A stretch of 64,000 bases of DNA from Rhizobium altiplani (GTDB lineage Bacteria > Pseudomonadota > Alphaproteobacteria > Rhizobiales > Rhizobiaceae). The stretch lies in the NCBI RefSeq assembly GCF_001542405.1, contig NZ_LNCD01000031.1, positions 62,001 to 126,000 on the forward strand. The letters are read 5' to 3'. Position numbers and translations under genes: made by a program. Under the pieces are notes generated by a model, which searched no databases, was not told the origin of the DNA, and saw only the letters and a list, made by a program, of their open reading frames with translations. Below are positions 34,771-43,659 of the stretch, piece by piece. The stretch's first letter is position 1. Each line of letters opens with the position of its first letter.

Positions 34771-35355
34771 TCAGCTTGCGTCGAATCTCTTGAGCATCTC
34801 TCTAAGCTGAGCATTCTGCTGGCGCAACTTTTCAGCCAGTCGCGTCCTCAACTGCCCTATTTCGTCATCGAGTTCCCTCAACGGGTCAATGGGCGTTTCC
34901 TGGGGCGGCGAAATTGATCTCGCTCTTTGACCCTCCCCTGATACCACGGTCTTTCCGACAACTCCATCCGGGCGGTTTTCTTTGACATGGCGCATGCGTC
35001 GCGCGTTGCTTTTGCGTGCGTGTTGCCCACCGGAGCCGGCTTCCCCAAACGATTCCTGAGCCCTCGCGCCCGGCGGAGGGACCTGAGCATTGCTCCGTTC
35101 TTCATCCCCGACAAACTCGACTGGCAGCCCCGATGATGGAGGATCAATGTCGCTTCTGGCCGCGTCCGGGCCCACGAGCGTGTCGTCGTTTCCTGGTGCC
35201 AGATCCTGCGCATCCGGTACCTTTGGCGATGCGGGAAAATGCTCTTCCTCGACTTCAACCGCCTTTGCGTTGGCCTCGTCACCGGGTGAAGATACGCCTT
35301 CCGTTAGCGATTGGCGCGACGTGAGTTTTGACAGGAATTTCCAAGGAGATTTCAT
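34771..35355 (-). CDS. SyrB-like protein, divergent copy B
   Basis: 194 residues. Acidic and Pro-rich central part, a basic patch (QHARKSNARRMRHVKENRP), and the C-terminal motif LDDEIGQLRTRLAEKLRQQ followed by NAQLREMLKRFDAS. The tail aligns with copies A and C but the rest does not, which suggests an old tandem duplication with only the coiled coil under constraint. It is 29 bp upstream of copy C. Confidence 0.62.
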   Translation of the reverse strand: MKSPWKFLSKLTSRQSLTEGVSSPGDEANAKAVEVEEEHFPASPKVPDAQDLAPGNDDTLVGPDAARSDIDPPSSGLPVEFVGDEERSNAQVPPPGARAQESFGEAGSGGQHARKSNARRMRHVKENRPDGVVGKTVVSGEGQRARSISPPQETPIDPLRELDDEIGQLRTRLAEKLRQQNAQLREMLKRFDAS

Positions 35356-35405
35356 CGTGCTTCAATCTGGAACAAGCTGCACCGCGGGGTTGCAGCAGCT
35401 TATTA

Positions 35406-35435
35406 TTGGTCGGGCCCGGAGCCGGGCCCGACCAA
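35406..35435 (-). terminator. 14-bp perfect stem between SyrB-like genes
   Basis: TTGGTCGGGCCCGG (35406-35419) and CCGGGCCCGACCAA (35422-35435) are perfect inverted arms with two central bases. It lies 75 bp after the stop of copy A on the minus strand and could terminate or attenuate transcription before copy B. Confidence 0.55.
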
Positions 35436-35509
35436 ATCAGTCTTGACAACGTTCGTCGCCACATCATGTCACGCTGGGTTAGCGCAACTGATCGAGTTTT
35501 TTTGAACTC

Positions 35510-35935
35510 TCAGTTAAGACCAAGCCGTTTGCGAAGGTCAGCATTTTCCGCGCGTAGCTTTTCAGCAAGTGTCTTGCGCAACCGGCTGTTCTCTTCTTCG
35601 AGTTGGATCAGATCTGCCATATCGTCCAGTGCCGAGACAGAAGCTTGGGCTGTCTTGGTCACTTGCTTTTGCGCTCCAGGTCTCCGGCCTTGCTTGACCG
35701 CGCCCTTCGCTTTCGCCGTGGCGGTCGTCGCTGAAGCAGCTGGCTTTGGCTCGCTCGCTGGCTCTTCCACCTTCTTGCGGCGACCTCGCGGCGATTTTAC
35801 GACCGGCGCTGGCGCTACGTCGGCAGCGGCCTTCTGACGTCGTGGTCCCCGTGTTTTCTTCGGCGCCGGCGCTTCCGCCGAAGCAGTCGCTTCTGCGCCC
35901 TCAGTTATCGACGCGGTATTATTTTCGTCAGCCAT
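35510..35935 (-). CDS. SyrB-family regulator (copy A)
   Basis: 141 residues from ATG 35935, preceded by GAGGGAG. MADENNTASITEGAEATASAEAP is followed by an Ala/Pro/Lys-rich basic region with KKTRGPRRQK and SPRGRRKK (AT-hook-like RGRR), and then the full SyrB C-terminus ALDDMADLIQLEEENSRLRK, TLAEKLRAENADLRKRLGLN. It is the most canonical of the three. The basic region suggests DNA contact. The frame is open to 36139, but the extra 68 codons have no family match. Confidence 0.82.
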   Translation of the reverse strand: MADENNTASITEGAEATASAEAPAPKKTRGPRRQKAAADVAPAPVVKSPRGRRKKVEEPASEPKPAASATTATAKAKGAVKQGRRPGAQKQVTKTAQASVSALDDMADLIQLEEENSRLRKTLAEKLRAENADLRKRLGLN

Positions 35936-36229
35936 GGTTTTCTCCCTCACTAGCTGGGGATTCTTTTCAACTGCGCTGGGGACAGAGTCAACATAAGGCC
36001 AATCCGCGGGATTGTGATTTTTACGCGCTTCATTCAATTCAGTTCCTTGCACGACACCCCCTATTCTGGTGGCTTGCTCAAGCCATGAGCGGTAAGCCAA
36101 GGCAGACGCAAGGGATATGGGAGCAAACCTGTGGGCCATCGGCCGCGATGCACGAGAAACTAAATGTTGGCTGCGTTGATGGCTACTGAAAGGGCAACGG
36201 GCGGCTTCTCTCCTGCCGATGCCCGGTCA

Positions 36230-36255
36230 ACCGCGACGCACATCACTGACCGGGC
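36230..36255. repeat. 9-bp stem-loop
   Basis: GCCCGGTCA (36230-36238) and TGACCGGGC (36247-36255) form a perfect stem with an eight-base loop. There is no T run. It lies in the gap between the hypothetical gene and SyrB copy A; it may be a weak terminator. Confidence 0.4.
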
Positions 36256-36278
36256 CGCCGTCGTGAGGGCTGAATAAA

Positions 36279-36308
36279 GCTGGTGGGATCCTGCAACGTC
36301 CCACCAGC
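36279..36308 (-). terminator. Probable terminator of the 36341 gene
   Basis: GCTGGTGGGA (36279-36288) and TCCCACCAGC (36299-36308) form a 10-bp stem. Read on the minus strand it is followed by TTTATT. It sits 33 bp after the minus-strand stop at 36341. Confidence 0.6.
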
Positions 36309-36340
36309 GCTACGAGCAAAAAACTCTCTTCGAATCAAGC

Positions 36341-36727
36341 CTAGTTTCTTGCGAGAAGAACAACGTTCTCGTTCGACAAGGTTACAGTCACAGGAGCGCC
36401 ATTGATCCGAATGGTAACCTCTCCCTTTTCGTCGTCCACGGCAGTAATCTCACCAAACAGACTGACACGGTCTTTTATGGTGAAACTCCTGCTAGATGTG
36501 TCGGAACGCCACATCGAGTCGTCCCAATATAAGTCGAGTTCCGATATGCCAACGCTCGTGAGAAAGCTGGTCTTCAGGTTTTGCTCCAGCCACTCTGCCG
36601 AACAGCCAAGCGCGGTCGCGGCCGCGTTGACGTCAGAATAGTCGTTCTCCCCGCCCTCGCCCCAAGTGACCTTGACGGACTCACCGCGCTCTGGATTTCG
36701 ATAGATCCGAACGTTCTTCTGTCTCAT
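36341..36727 (-). CDS. Hypothetical protein, about 128 residues
   Basis: Not recognised. Good coding pattern, AGGAGGTCGAACC before the ATG and a terminator after it support a real gene. The N-terminal half (MRQKNVRIYRNPERGESVKV, GCSAEWLEQNLKTSFLTSVGISELDLYWDD) is polar with acidic and Trp residues. The C-terminal half (RSFTIKDRVSLFGEITAVDDEKGEVTIRINGAPVTVTLSNENVVLL) looks like a small beta-barrel such as an OB/KOW-like fold. No signal peptide, so probably cytosolic. Same strand as the SyrB-like genes. Confidence 0.7.
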   Translation of the reverse strand: MRQKNVRIYRNPERGESVKVTWGEGGENDYSDVNAAATALGCSAEWLEQNLKTSFLTSVGISELDLYWDDSMWRSDTSSRSFTIKDRVSLFGEITAVDDEKGEVTIRINGAPVTVTLSNENVVLLARN

Positions 36728-38332
36728 GGTTCGACCTCCTGTTGGCTGTGACTTAGCGTTGATGTGCGAGTTTTCTTCCGCGCTGATTGCGTTTTTGATT
36801 ATCCTGGCTCAAAGATTGCGGATTGGCGATATATTGTAAAGGCACTCTCGCGAGCTAGCCGCTACTCGCCTCACTTGCAGGGGGCGCGCAGAACAATCGT
36901 GGGACCGGCGGGTCGAACGCAGCGCTATTAGGCAGCTGTGAAAAGCAGCCCCCCAGGGAAGGCACTTTACGCTGGCGCAAATGAAAAACGCGACCATCTG
37001 AAAGATGCAAATCGAAGTCCGCTGGACGATAGCGCCGTCCATAACCAGACGCGCGCCCACGGGTCCTTGACGATACAATCCAGCACTCTCTTCCGATCGA
37101 CGTGCGTCTCGCCGGCCAACAGGATCGCGACGCCAGCTGCGTGTTCATGCAGTTCCGCTGATGGCATCGTATGGCGTCTCCATAGGTGAGGCACGGATTC
37201 TTACAGGCTCTATAGCCCTATTAAAGTCAGCTTGAGCGCCCTCGCCCGACCGCATGCAAGTGGGGTCATGTTACAGCTGTCTCATCCCTTTACAGGATAG
37301 TATTGGTCGATAACGCAGTCAGCAACGATGTCGCCGACGCGTGGCCGCCTAGCGGCGGACTCGCCGCGCGAGAGCCTTCACTCGATCGGAAAGAGCGTGG
37401 GTTACAGCAACGACCGTGCGGGCTGTTTGACCAGTACCGTTTTAAGTAGGTCTGGGGGCCCAACGATATTGCCGATCCAGAAGCGAGCGAAGGGAAGCCG
37501 TTTGGGGCGGGGGCTTCCCTTCTTGTGCTTCCCAGCCGCTCAGCGATCAGGACAAACTAGAGATAGTCGCCATGGGAGATGCACGCTAGTTGGACCAAAG
37601 TCCGAGCACGTCGGTCCAAAGTCCAAAGTACTGGCGTCACGTTTGCCCATTGCCGATTTGGCGAGCGTGAGGGAGGAAATGAAAACCGCTGCGCGCGACG
37701 ACATGGTCAAAATCGCTCGATCGTTGGCAAGGACACGCAACCAGGCAATGGCGATTGCGGCCCGCCTGTTTAAGGCTGCAGGCAAGGCTTGCCGCGCGGC
37801 ATTGACCTTTGTCAAAAACCCATGGCTCTAGCCACAATCCAGGTGGGAACCCCGGCCGTTACGGCTGATGCCAGCAATATTGAGACTATCTTGATCGCAT
37901 AAGCCCGAGCATCATGCCGTTCGTATCTCATTGACCTGCCCTCCAATCCCCGCTTGCGCATTGAACTATGGGCGTGAAGGATCAGTCGAGTCACGATTCT
38001 TCAACGTCGTTAATAGTAGGCGTCGCGCGGCCCCGGTCACGGCAGATTGTCACCTCGGCGCGGCGGTTCCGAGTAGGCGTTGGTGTCGACCTTAACGGCG
38101 CGGTCAGCGAGACCTGCCAAGCAGCTCTCGGATCTGAGGAAATGGAGGCTTGGCATTCTAGAACGTCGCGCGATAGCGGATCGCTGAGAGAAAGTCGGCG
38201 CCCAAGGGGTCTTCTGAGCTGTCACCGTATCGAGTGAGGCCGCTTGTGACGAAGCGGTGCAAATCAGCCAACGGCAGTCATCATGCTCTTCAAAGCGCAA
38301 GAGCTCTGCCGAAAAGTGCGATGCTCAAAGGG
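36728..38332. other. Long gap, mostly non-coding
   Basis: Overlapping short frames on both strands without recognised domains. Items seen: a 10-bp perfect stem AAGGGAAGCC (37490-37499)/GGCTTCCCTT (37512-37521) followed by CTTGTGCTT, which may be a terminator. A possible 50-residue basic protein (MKTAARDDMVKIARSLARTR...) spans 37679-37831 with GGGAGG very close to its ATG. The minus frame at 36967-37160 (AGVAILLAGETHVDRKRVLD...) may be a decayed gene. Confidence 0.4.
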
Positions 38333-39259
38333 CTATTCCGCCCATTCCGCATCGGCCGTGAACGCAATGGTGAGCCAGCGGTTGGTGCTTTCATCGCCGA
38401 TCGCATTCCCTATTTCGTCGCGCAGCGCATCCCAATCCTCCACCGTTTTCGGCGGAAGGCCCTTGGGAACGATGAAGTAGAGTTCGATCTGTGTCGCCCG
38501 ACCGACACGAGCAACGTAGGCGCGATATGAAAGGAAGTGGAGGCGACGCACGGTCTCGGAAGCGACGTTGTCCACATGGTTCTTAAGGTCGACCGGCGCG
38601 ATGAGAAGGATCTCGGTCAGTGCCTTCCAGATTGTACCGATTGGAAGCGGAATCATCACCAGGCAAACCAATGCGAGGACGACCGGGTCAACGTAGCTGG
38701 CGATCCACGCGACAGGGGTCGGCTGAACAGCGAGACCGATGACAAACGCGATCAGCAGGGCAAGGGCAATACCTCCCGACATGATCCAAGCCTTGACGTC
38801 GAGGGAAATGAAGTCCGACTTCAGGCGGCGGTTCAACCTGGCACCAATAACGGCCATGACAGCACAGACGAGTACGGTCGCCGCCGTGTAGATGATCGCC
38901 ACGCCGTAATGCAGTTCGTGCCCGCCATTGAGGATGCTGATGATCGCGTTAATCAGCGCGTAAACCGCAACGGTCATCAGCAGGCTGCCGTTAAGCATCA
39001 AGACGATTGGCTCCAGATGCCAGAAGCCCATTGTAAAGCGGTTACGAACTCTTCCAGACAACGCGTCGGTTTGCGCTGACTTCACGATCAGGCTCGACAC
39101 CCAAAGCGCAAGGCCGGTCATCGCCGCGTCGCCCAGCGAATAGACGCCGTCAAAGGCGATGGAGAACGAGCCCGACAAAATGCCAAAGGCCACTCCAAGA
39201 GCGGCGACAATCACCGTTGCCGCGATAGAGATGCGTAGAAACTGCTGCTCGTTCAACAT
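38333..39259 (-). CDS. Cation diffusion facilitator (CDF) family transporter
   Basis: 308 residues with about six helices. The metal-site pattern in helix 2 reads FDGVYSLGDAAMTGLAL, with Asp residues at the positions expected for CDF proteins, and helix 5 has DVKAWIMSGGIAL. A cytosolic C-terminal domain follows. The site differs from classical Zn HxxxD/DxxxD types, so the metal (possibly Fe or Mn, or none) is uncertain. The gene stands alone. Confidence 0.8.
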   Translation of the reverse strand: MLNEQQFLRISIAATVIVAALGVAFGILSGSFSIAFDGVYSLGDAAMTGLALWVSSLIVKSAQTDALSGRVRNRFTMGFWHLEPIVLMLNGSLLMTVAVYALINAIISILNGGHELHYGVAIIYTAATVLVCAVMAVIGARLNRRLKSDFISLDVKAWIMSGGIALALLIAFVIGLAVQPTPVAWIASYVDPVVLALVCLVMIPLPIGTIWKALTEILLIAPVDLKNHVDNVASETVRRLHFLSYRAYVARVGRATQIELYFIVPKGLPPKTVEDWDALRDEIGNAIGDESTNRWLTIAFTADAEWAE

Positions 39260-39457
39260 TCACGTATCTCCACAAAACCAATCCAACTAGCGTTATGGCA
39301 TCGCTGAGACGACAATCTCACAAATGACGTTGGAAAGCTTCAATTGGCGGTCTTGAATGGATACGAACCACCGGCACGATCATTCACTAGCTAAGCCCCT
39401 GATCCATTGACTATTATGTGGGATAACGCACTAACAAGATCACCGCGAAATGCAGCG

Positions 39458-39559
39458 ATTTCACTGAAATGCCCACTTTCACTAATCAGTGAAATGGCGG
39501 CGTCCGCTGAAATTGATTGCTATTTTCACTAAGATGGTATATTTCACTGTATAATGAAA
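39458..39559 (+). promoter_or_regulatory. TTTCACT operator array upstream of AbiE-like pair
   Basis: TTTCACT occurs at 39459, 39477, 39524 and 39542, in two pairs each spaced exactly 18 bp. Inverted AGTGAAA at 39488 makes TTTCACTAATCAGTGAAA a perfect palindrome (39477-39494), and ATTTCACTGAAAT at 39458-39470 is another. The last element overlaps the start codon region. TATATT (39538) may be the -10 box. This is an unusually dense array for an autorepressor, probably bound by the regulator encoded next. Confidence 0.7.
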
Positions 39560-40663
39560 CAGTACGAACAAGTGAAAGAGACCAAAAATGAGATTGCCGA
39601 CGTTTTGCGTCAGCAACTGGAGCGAATTCCGTCGCTCGCAATCGAGGCCATCGATAAGGAACGGGATCTACGGACCAGCCCCAATACGCCGATGCAGCGC
39701 CCCGATATCATCGCCCATGTAAAAATGGCGGACCGTTCCATCACGGTCATCTGCGAGGTGAAAGAGCCGGCATACCCGCGACAGGTCCGAGGCGCGATTG
39801 ATCAACTCTATGCCTATTTGGCACGATATCGACTGCACGAGAATGCCGATGTTGTTGTCCCCATCGTCGCAGCCTCGTGGCTATCTCCGGAGTCTCGCGC
39901 GATCTGCGCGGAAGCCGGAACGGGCTGGCTCGACCTTGCGGGCAACTGCCGGATAGCCTTCGACGGCGTCTATATCGAGCGGGAAACAGCAGATAAACCG
40001 AAGCCGGCAGCGCGCAACTATCGCGCTGTGTTCTCGCCGAAGGCGGGACACGTCCTGCGCGCCCTTTTGCGCGATCCTAGTCGGGCCTGGAAAGTCAGTG
40101 ATCTAGCCGAGGCCTCGGCGGTAAGCATCGGCCATGTGAGCAATATGCGATCGGCACTTCGTGACAGGGAGTGGGCAAAGGTCGATGAAGACGGCCTTCG
40201 GCTCATCGATCCTGACGCGTTGCTGGATGCGTGGCGCGACTCCTACGAGCCGGTCCGCGGCAAGCGATCATCTTGGTACAGCATTCTCCACGGGCGCCAG
40301 TGGGAGGAAAGGCTTCGCGAAGTGTTGAATCGGCCCGATATGACAGGACATGCCATGCTTGGCGGTCTTTCCGCCGCGCAGTGGCTCGCTCCTTATCTGC
40401 GTGGCAACATGACGACGCTTTATGCGGACCCGGCGGTTATGCCGGAACTGATCGACGCGCTCAAGCTGAAGCCATCGAACAGCGGCGCCAATGTCGAAGT
40501 CATCGAACCGGACGATCCGACCATTTTGAAGGAGCGGGTCGAGGTTTCCGGGGCGCCACCAGTCTCTTCACCGATCCTTACTTATCTTGACATTTCACGT
40601 CTCGATGACCGTGGGCGCGAGGCCGCTGAACATCTGCGAGAAAAGTTGCTCAAATGGCATTAG
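39554..40663 (+). CDS. AbiEi_2-type antitoxin/regulator with PD-(D/E)XK-like N-terminus
   Basis: 369 residues. Residues 40-95 show P50-D51 ... E68-V69-K70 followed by helix VRGAIDQLYAYLARY, the layout of a PD-(D/E)XK nuclease-like core. A winged helix follows (about 155-215: AGHVLRALLRDPSRAWKVSDLAEASAVSIGHVSNMRSAL), then an AbiEi-like C-terminal part ending in DDRGREAAEHLREKLLKWH. It is the regulator/antitoxin partner of the nucleotidyltransferase, whose ATG lies inside its last codons. Its own operator array is just upstream. Whether the nuclease-like core is active is unknown. Confidence 0.78.
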   Translation: MKQYEQVKETKNEIADVLRQQLERIPSLAIEAIDKERDLRTSPNTPMQRPDIIAHVKMADRSITVICEVKEPAYPRQVRGAIDQLYAYLARYRLHENADVVVPIVAASWLSPESRAICAEAGTGWLDLAGNCRIAFDGVYIERETADKPKPAARNYRAVFSPKAGHVLRALLRDPSRAWKVSDLAEASAVSIGHVSNMRSALRDREWAKVDEDGLRLIDPDALLDAWRDSYEPVRGKRSSWYSILHGRQWEERLREVLNRPDMTGHAMLGGLSAAQWLAPYLRGNMTTLYADPAVMPELIDALKLKPSNSGANVEVIEPDDPTILKERVEVSGAPPVSSPILTYLDISRLDDRGREAAEHLREKLLKWH

Positions 40664-41517
40664 CACCTGATCCACAATCCGCTGCCGACTACACTGACCG
40701 CGTCAGCAACGCGGTCAAATCCGCGCTCATGGAGATTGGACAGATCTTGGGAAGCTTCGAGGGCAAATTCGCCGTTGTCGGCGGAGCGGTGCCGTGGCTG
40801 CTTCTGGAAGCCGACGACATGGAACATGTCGGCACGATCGACATTGATTTAACGCTGGACGCCGAGGCGCTTGGCGACGGCGAGTATGTCCGGCTGGTCG
40901 AAGCCCTCATGGGACATGGTTATGCGCAGAGCGCGGAGCACCGGCGGTTCCAGCTGGTCCGTACGATTGACGTGGCCGACGGAGGACCTCCCGTCGACGT
41001 CATCGTCGACTTTCTGATGCCGCGCGACGCTGAGATCGAGAAGAACATCCCCCCTCTCCTATCGGAATTTGCGGTACAGCGTGCATCCGGTGCGGAGCTC
41101 GCCGTGCGCTTTCATCAACTCACGGCGATAGAAGGCGAGATGCCGGGCGGTGGGCATAACCGGGTGCAGATCGCCGTTGCATCAATCCCAGCGCTGCTCG
41201 CCATGAAAGGTCATGCACTGATGCGCCGCCATAAGCGCAAGGACGCCTATGACGTCTATTATTGCATCCGCAATTACGACGGCGGTCCCGAGGCGCTTGC
41301 AGAGGCATGTCGTCCACTACTCGAAATAGACGACGCACATCAGGGCTATCTGGGGATCGCAGAAAAATTCGCAAAAGAGGATATGATCGGACCAGTATGG
41401 GTGCGGCAATTCATCGAGGGAACGACCCATATTAGCGAGCGCACGCCGGAGCAGTGGCAAACTGATGCCTTTGGTCAGGTGCATGCTTGGATGACGGCTC
41501 TCGGGATGGTTAAATGA
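40654..41517 (+). CDS. AbiEii-like nucleotidyltransferase toxin candidate
   Basis: 287 residues. The nucleotidyltransferase signature is VVGGAVPWLL (GG at 43-44) followed by TIDIDLTLD (Asp63, Asp65), with a third acidic position in VDVIVDFL. The C-terminal RHKRKDAYDVYYCIRNYDGG matches the KDxYDxY block of AbiEii/DUF1814-like enzymes. It overlaps the regulator by 10 bp, which is typical of toxin-antitoxin pairs. Likely action: transfer of nucleotides to RNA or protein, causing growth arrest or phage defence; target unknown. Confidence 0.78.
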   Translation: MALAPDPQSAADYTDRVSNAVKSALMEIGQILGSFEGKFAVVGGAVPWLLLEADDMEHVGTIDIDLTLDAEALGDGEYVRLVEALMGHGYAQSAEHRRFQLVRTIDVADGGPPVDVIVDFLMPRDAEIEKNIPPLLSEFAVQRASGAELAVRFHQLTAIEGEMPGGGHNRVQIAVASIPALLAMKGHALMRRHKRKDAYDVYYCIRNYDGGPEALAEACRPLLEIDDAHQGYLGIAEKFAKEDMIGPVWVRQFIEGTTHISERTPEQWQTDAFGQVHAWMTALGMVK

Positions 41518-41923
41518 TGGTTGTCCAGTTGTAGCGGGATTGACCAGTTAGCGAAATCTTGCTTCTTCCCTTGAGTTTGGCGACGGGCAACCTCGCGCCG
41601 CATTGGATATGTTGAAGGCAATGGAACCGGCGCCTCCGAGGGCTACGGCATCTCGGAGATCGCCTTCGGTATGTCTTTCGCCACCTCCCCATAGCAGGCA
41701 GCGAAATTGCGTTCAGAGCGGCAGAGTTGGCAGAGAGCACACACAGCAATGAGGCCTTCTGGACGCGACACAACTTTGGCTACCATGATGCAACCACAAC
41801 CTATCCATTTATGACAGGTCATGGAGCGCGGCAGCCGAGCGCTGCGTCCATGCGAACGATGCCGTGTTAGCCGCGATTCTTTGATCCCACGGCTAGACAA
41901 CCCTAGATATAGAATCTAGTATT
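41518..41923. other. Gap without recognised gene
   Basis: No supported gene. Small frames on both strands lack ribosome sites and family patterns. AT-rich sequence (TAGATATAGAATCTAGTATTATGG) just before the oxygenase may be its promoter; AGATATAGAATCT within it is a short palindrome at about 41903. Confidence 0.4.
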
Positions 41924-42688
41924 ATGGCGGGAGGTCAAACGCTTTCGAGGTCCGTTATGGATACTACAAGTGCGCTTGATGAAACCACTCCCGAAATCTC
42001 CGATGCCTACCTGCAATCACTTTTCTCCGCTATGGAGCGCGACGGGTATTGCTGCATACCGGATTTCCTGGCGCCCTCCAGTTTGATGACGATGCAGGAG
42101 TTCGTTGCATCATCCGTGCGCGACTCCCGGAACGAATATGTGGCTTTCAAAGGCAGCGAAGCCGTCAAGGGTTCCGGACTTGATCAACTGGCCAAATCCA
42201 CGCGCTTTCAGTCTATCTTTTCGAGGCTTTATGTGGCGAGCCGCAACAAGCCGGCTCCTGCTGTCGAATTCTATCAATTGCTTAGATGCCTGACCGGCAA
42301 GGGAATGATGCAACATTCTCTCAACTTCCACTACGACTCCTACCTCGTCACAGCGTTGCTTCCCATTGTCATACCCACCGTCGGCCTTGCCGGCGATCTC
42401 CTCCTCCTCCCGAATACCAGACCCGTCCGGGAAACCTATGCAGGAAATCTCGTCGATAAGATAATGGTCGACAAGATTCGGCAACGGTCACTGAGAACCC
42501 GAGCTGCGAAGGATCCATCGTCATTCACGAGGATCAAAATGGTTCCCGGAAATCTCTACCTGTTTTGGGGCTACCGAAGTATCCACGCAAACGAACCATG
42601 CGATCCCGGCACCGTGCGCGCGACGGCTCTTTACCATTATTTCGATCCCCACGCCCATAGCAGGTTGAAGGCGCAGCTCAGGCATTGA
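41924..42688 (+). CDS. Phytanoyl-CoA-dioxygenase-like 2OG-Fe(II) oxygenase
   Basis: 254 residues; an ATG at 41957 (MDTTSALDE) is an alternative start. Iron ligands are visible in LNFHYDSYLVTALLP (His-x-Asp) and YRSIHANEPC (distal His), with the 2-oxoglutarate Arg in VRATALYHYFDPHA. It would hydroxylate an unidentified substrate using oxygen and 2-oxoglutarate. It sits at the edge of the exopolysaccharide block, so a sugar, lipid or small-molecule substituent could be its target; this is inference. Confidence 0.72.
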   Translation: MAGGQTLSRSVMDTTSALDETTPEISDAYLQSLFSAMERDGYCCIPDFLAPSSLMTMQEFVASSVRDSRNEYVAFKGSEAVKGSGLDQLAKSTRFQSIFSRLYVASRNKPAPAVEFYQLLRCLTGKGMMQHSLNFHYDSYLVTALLPIVIPTVGLAGDLLLLPNTRPVRETYAGNLVDKIMVDKIRQRSLRTRAAKDPSSFTRIKMVPGNLYLFWGYRSIHANEPCDPGTVRATALYHYFDPHAHSRLKAQLRH

Positions 42689-43299
42689 CGCAATATGGCA
42701 ACGAGGTTGTGGCTTGCCATCATGCGTTAAGGCCGGCGTTTCCTCCGCCTCGTGACCGGATTTCAAGAAGACGAACGATTTGGTTTTTTCCGGCCGCAAA
42801 TCAACCGCGGCCGAGGAGGCCAAGGACCTCACCACGATTGAAACGCCAGCTCGAAAGGGAAGAGCTTGCTGACGCAGGGCTGCTCCTGCACAAAGCTTCG
42901 TTCGAAAACCCCGAACAGACCATTCCAGGGCTCAGCTGGCGATCGTTCGTATCGCTCGTTTGCAGACAGGGCTCCGATCAAAACCCGATCGAGATTTCCA
43001 GTGCCGATACGATCGGTATCGAATTATGCTCAGGCGTAACCTCGTACCATCCCGCGAATGGTTGCGGATATCGCTCAACACAGCCTCGATGGAGTTCCAA
43101 CAACACCTATGAGGCGTTTCGCGCTTCGATTACAGTCATCGCCGCATCCTCAGGCTCGGCACGCAGCGCCAATCGCATCGATAGTTCGTCTCCACGATGA
43201 GGATCGTAATCGCGTCCAACTTTCCCATTTGATACCTTAAAGCAGCATTAGGGTTTTAGGGGCTTGATTTGTTTAACCGACGATCAGCCCTCACCTCCT
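42689..43299. other. Gap without recognised gene
   Basis: An open plus frame spans 42685-43200 (171 codons) but has an irregular, Arg/Ser/Pro-rich composition and no family pattern, so it is not called. No repeats or RNA genes were recognised. Confidence 0.4.
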
Positions 43300-43527
43300 T
43301 CAGCCGACGGGCATCTTGCGGGAGGCACATGCCTGCGCGAGTCGCTGGTACTGGGCTTTGACATCCTCATCGGTGGCAAGACGATATGAGACGCGCTTGA
43401 CTTCGACCAGAACACTTCTCGCACTTGAGATTTCAACGGAGGAGGACGTGGCCGAGCTCAATACTGAGGCAGCAAAGAGCGCCATTTCATCAACGCTTTT
43501 GTTGGTTTCCGGGTCACTGCTATCCAT
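43300..43527 (-). CDS. Small hypothetical protein, 75 residues
   Basis: MDSSDPETNKSVDEMALFAAS followed by a Ser/Val-rich part and ...LATDEDVKAQYQRLAQACAS. AAGGAG lies six bases before the ATG at 43527, which favours this start over the ATG at 43542. No domain recognised. It is separated from the upstream GH16 gene by 132 bp on the same strand. Confidence 0.5.
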   Translation of the reverse strand: MDSSDPETNKSVDEMALFAASVLSSATSSSVEISSARSVLVEVKRVSYRLATDEDVKAQYQRLAQACASRKMPVG

Positions 43528-43659
43528 AATGTTCTCCTTCATGACCGTAGGGATTGAATTTGGAGGTCTTCGGTCTCCCCATGTGACGGCTCTCTGGTCC
43601 ACCAGCCTGCAAATGACAATGACCGGTCCTGCGCCTTCAGGCGAACGTTCAAGGCCGCC

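Noticed and set aside
39538..39555. TATAAT at 39550 as the -10 box of the AbiE-like operon
   Set aside because: It overlaps the start codon; TATATT at 39538 fits better, unless translation starts further downstream.
42685..43200. 171-codon plus frame after the 2OG oxygenase
   Set aside because: Irregular composition, no ribosome site and no family pattern.
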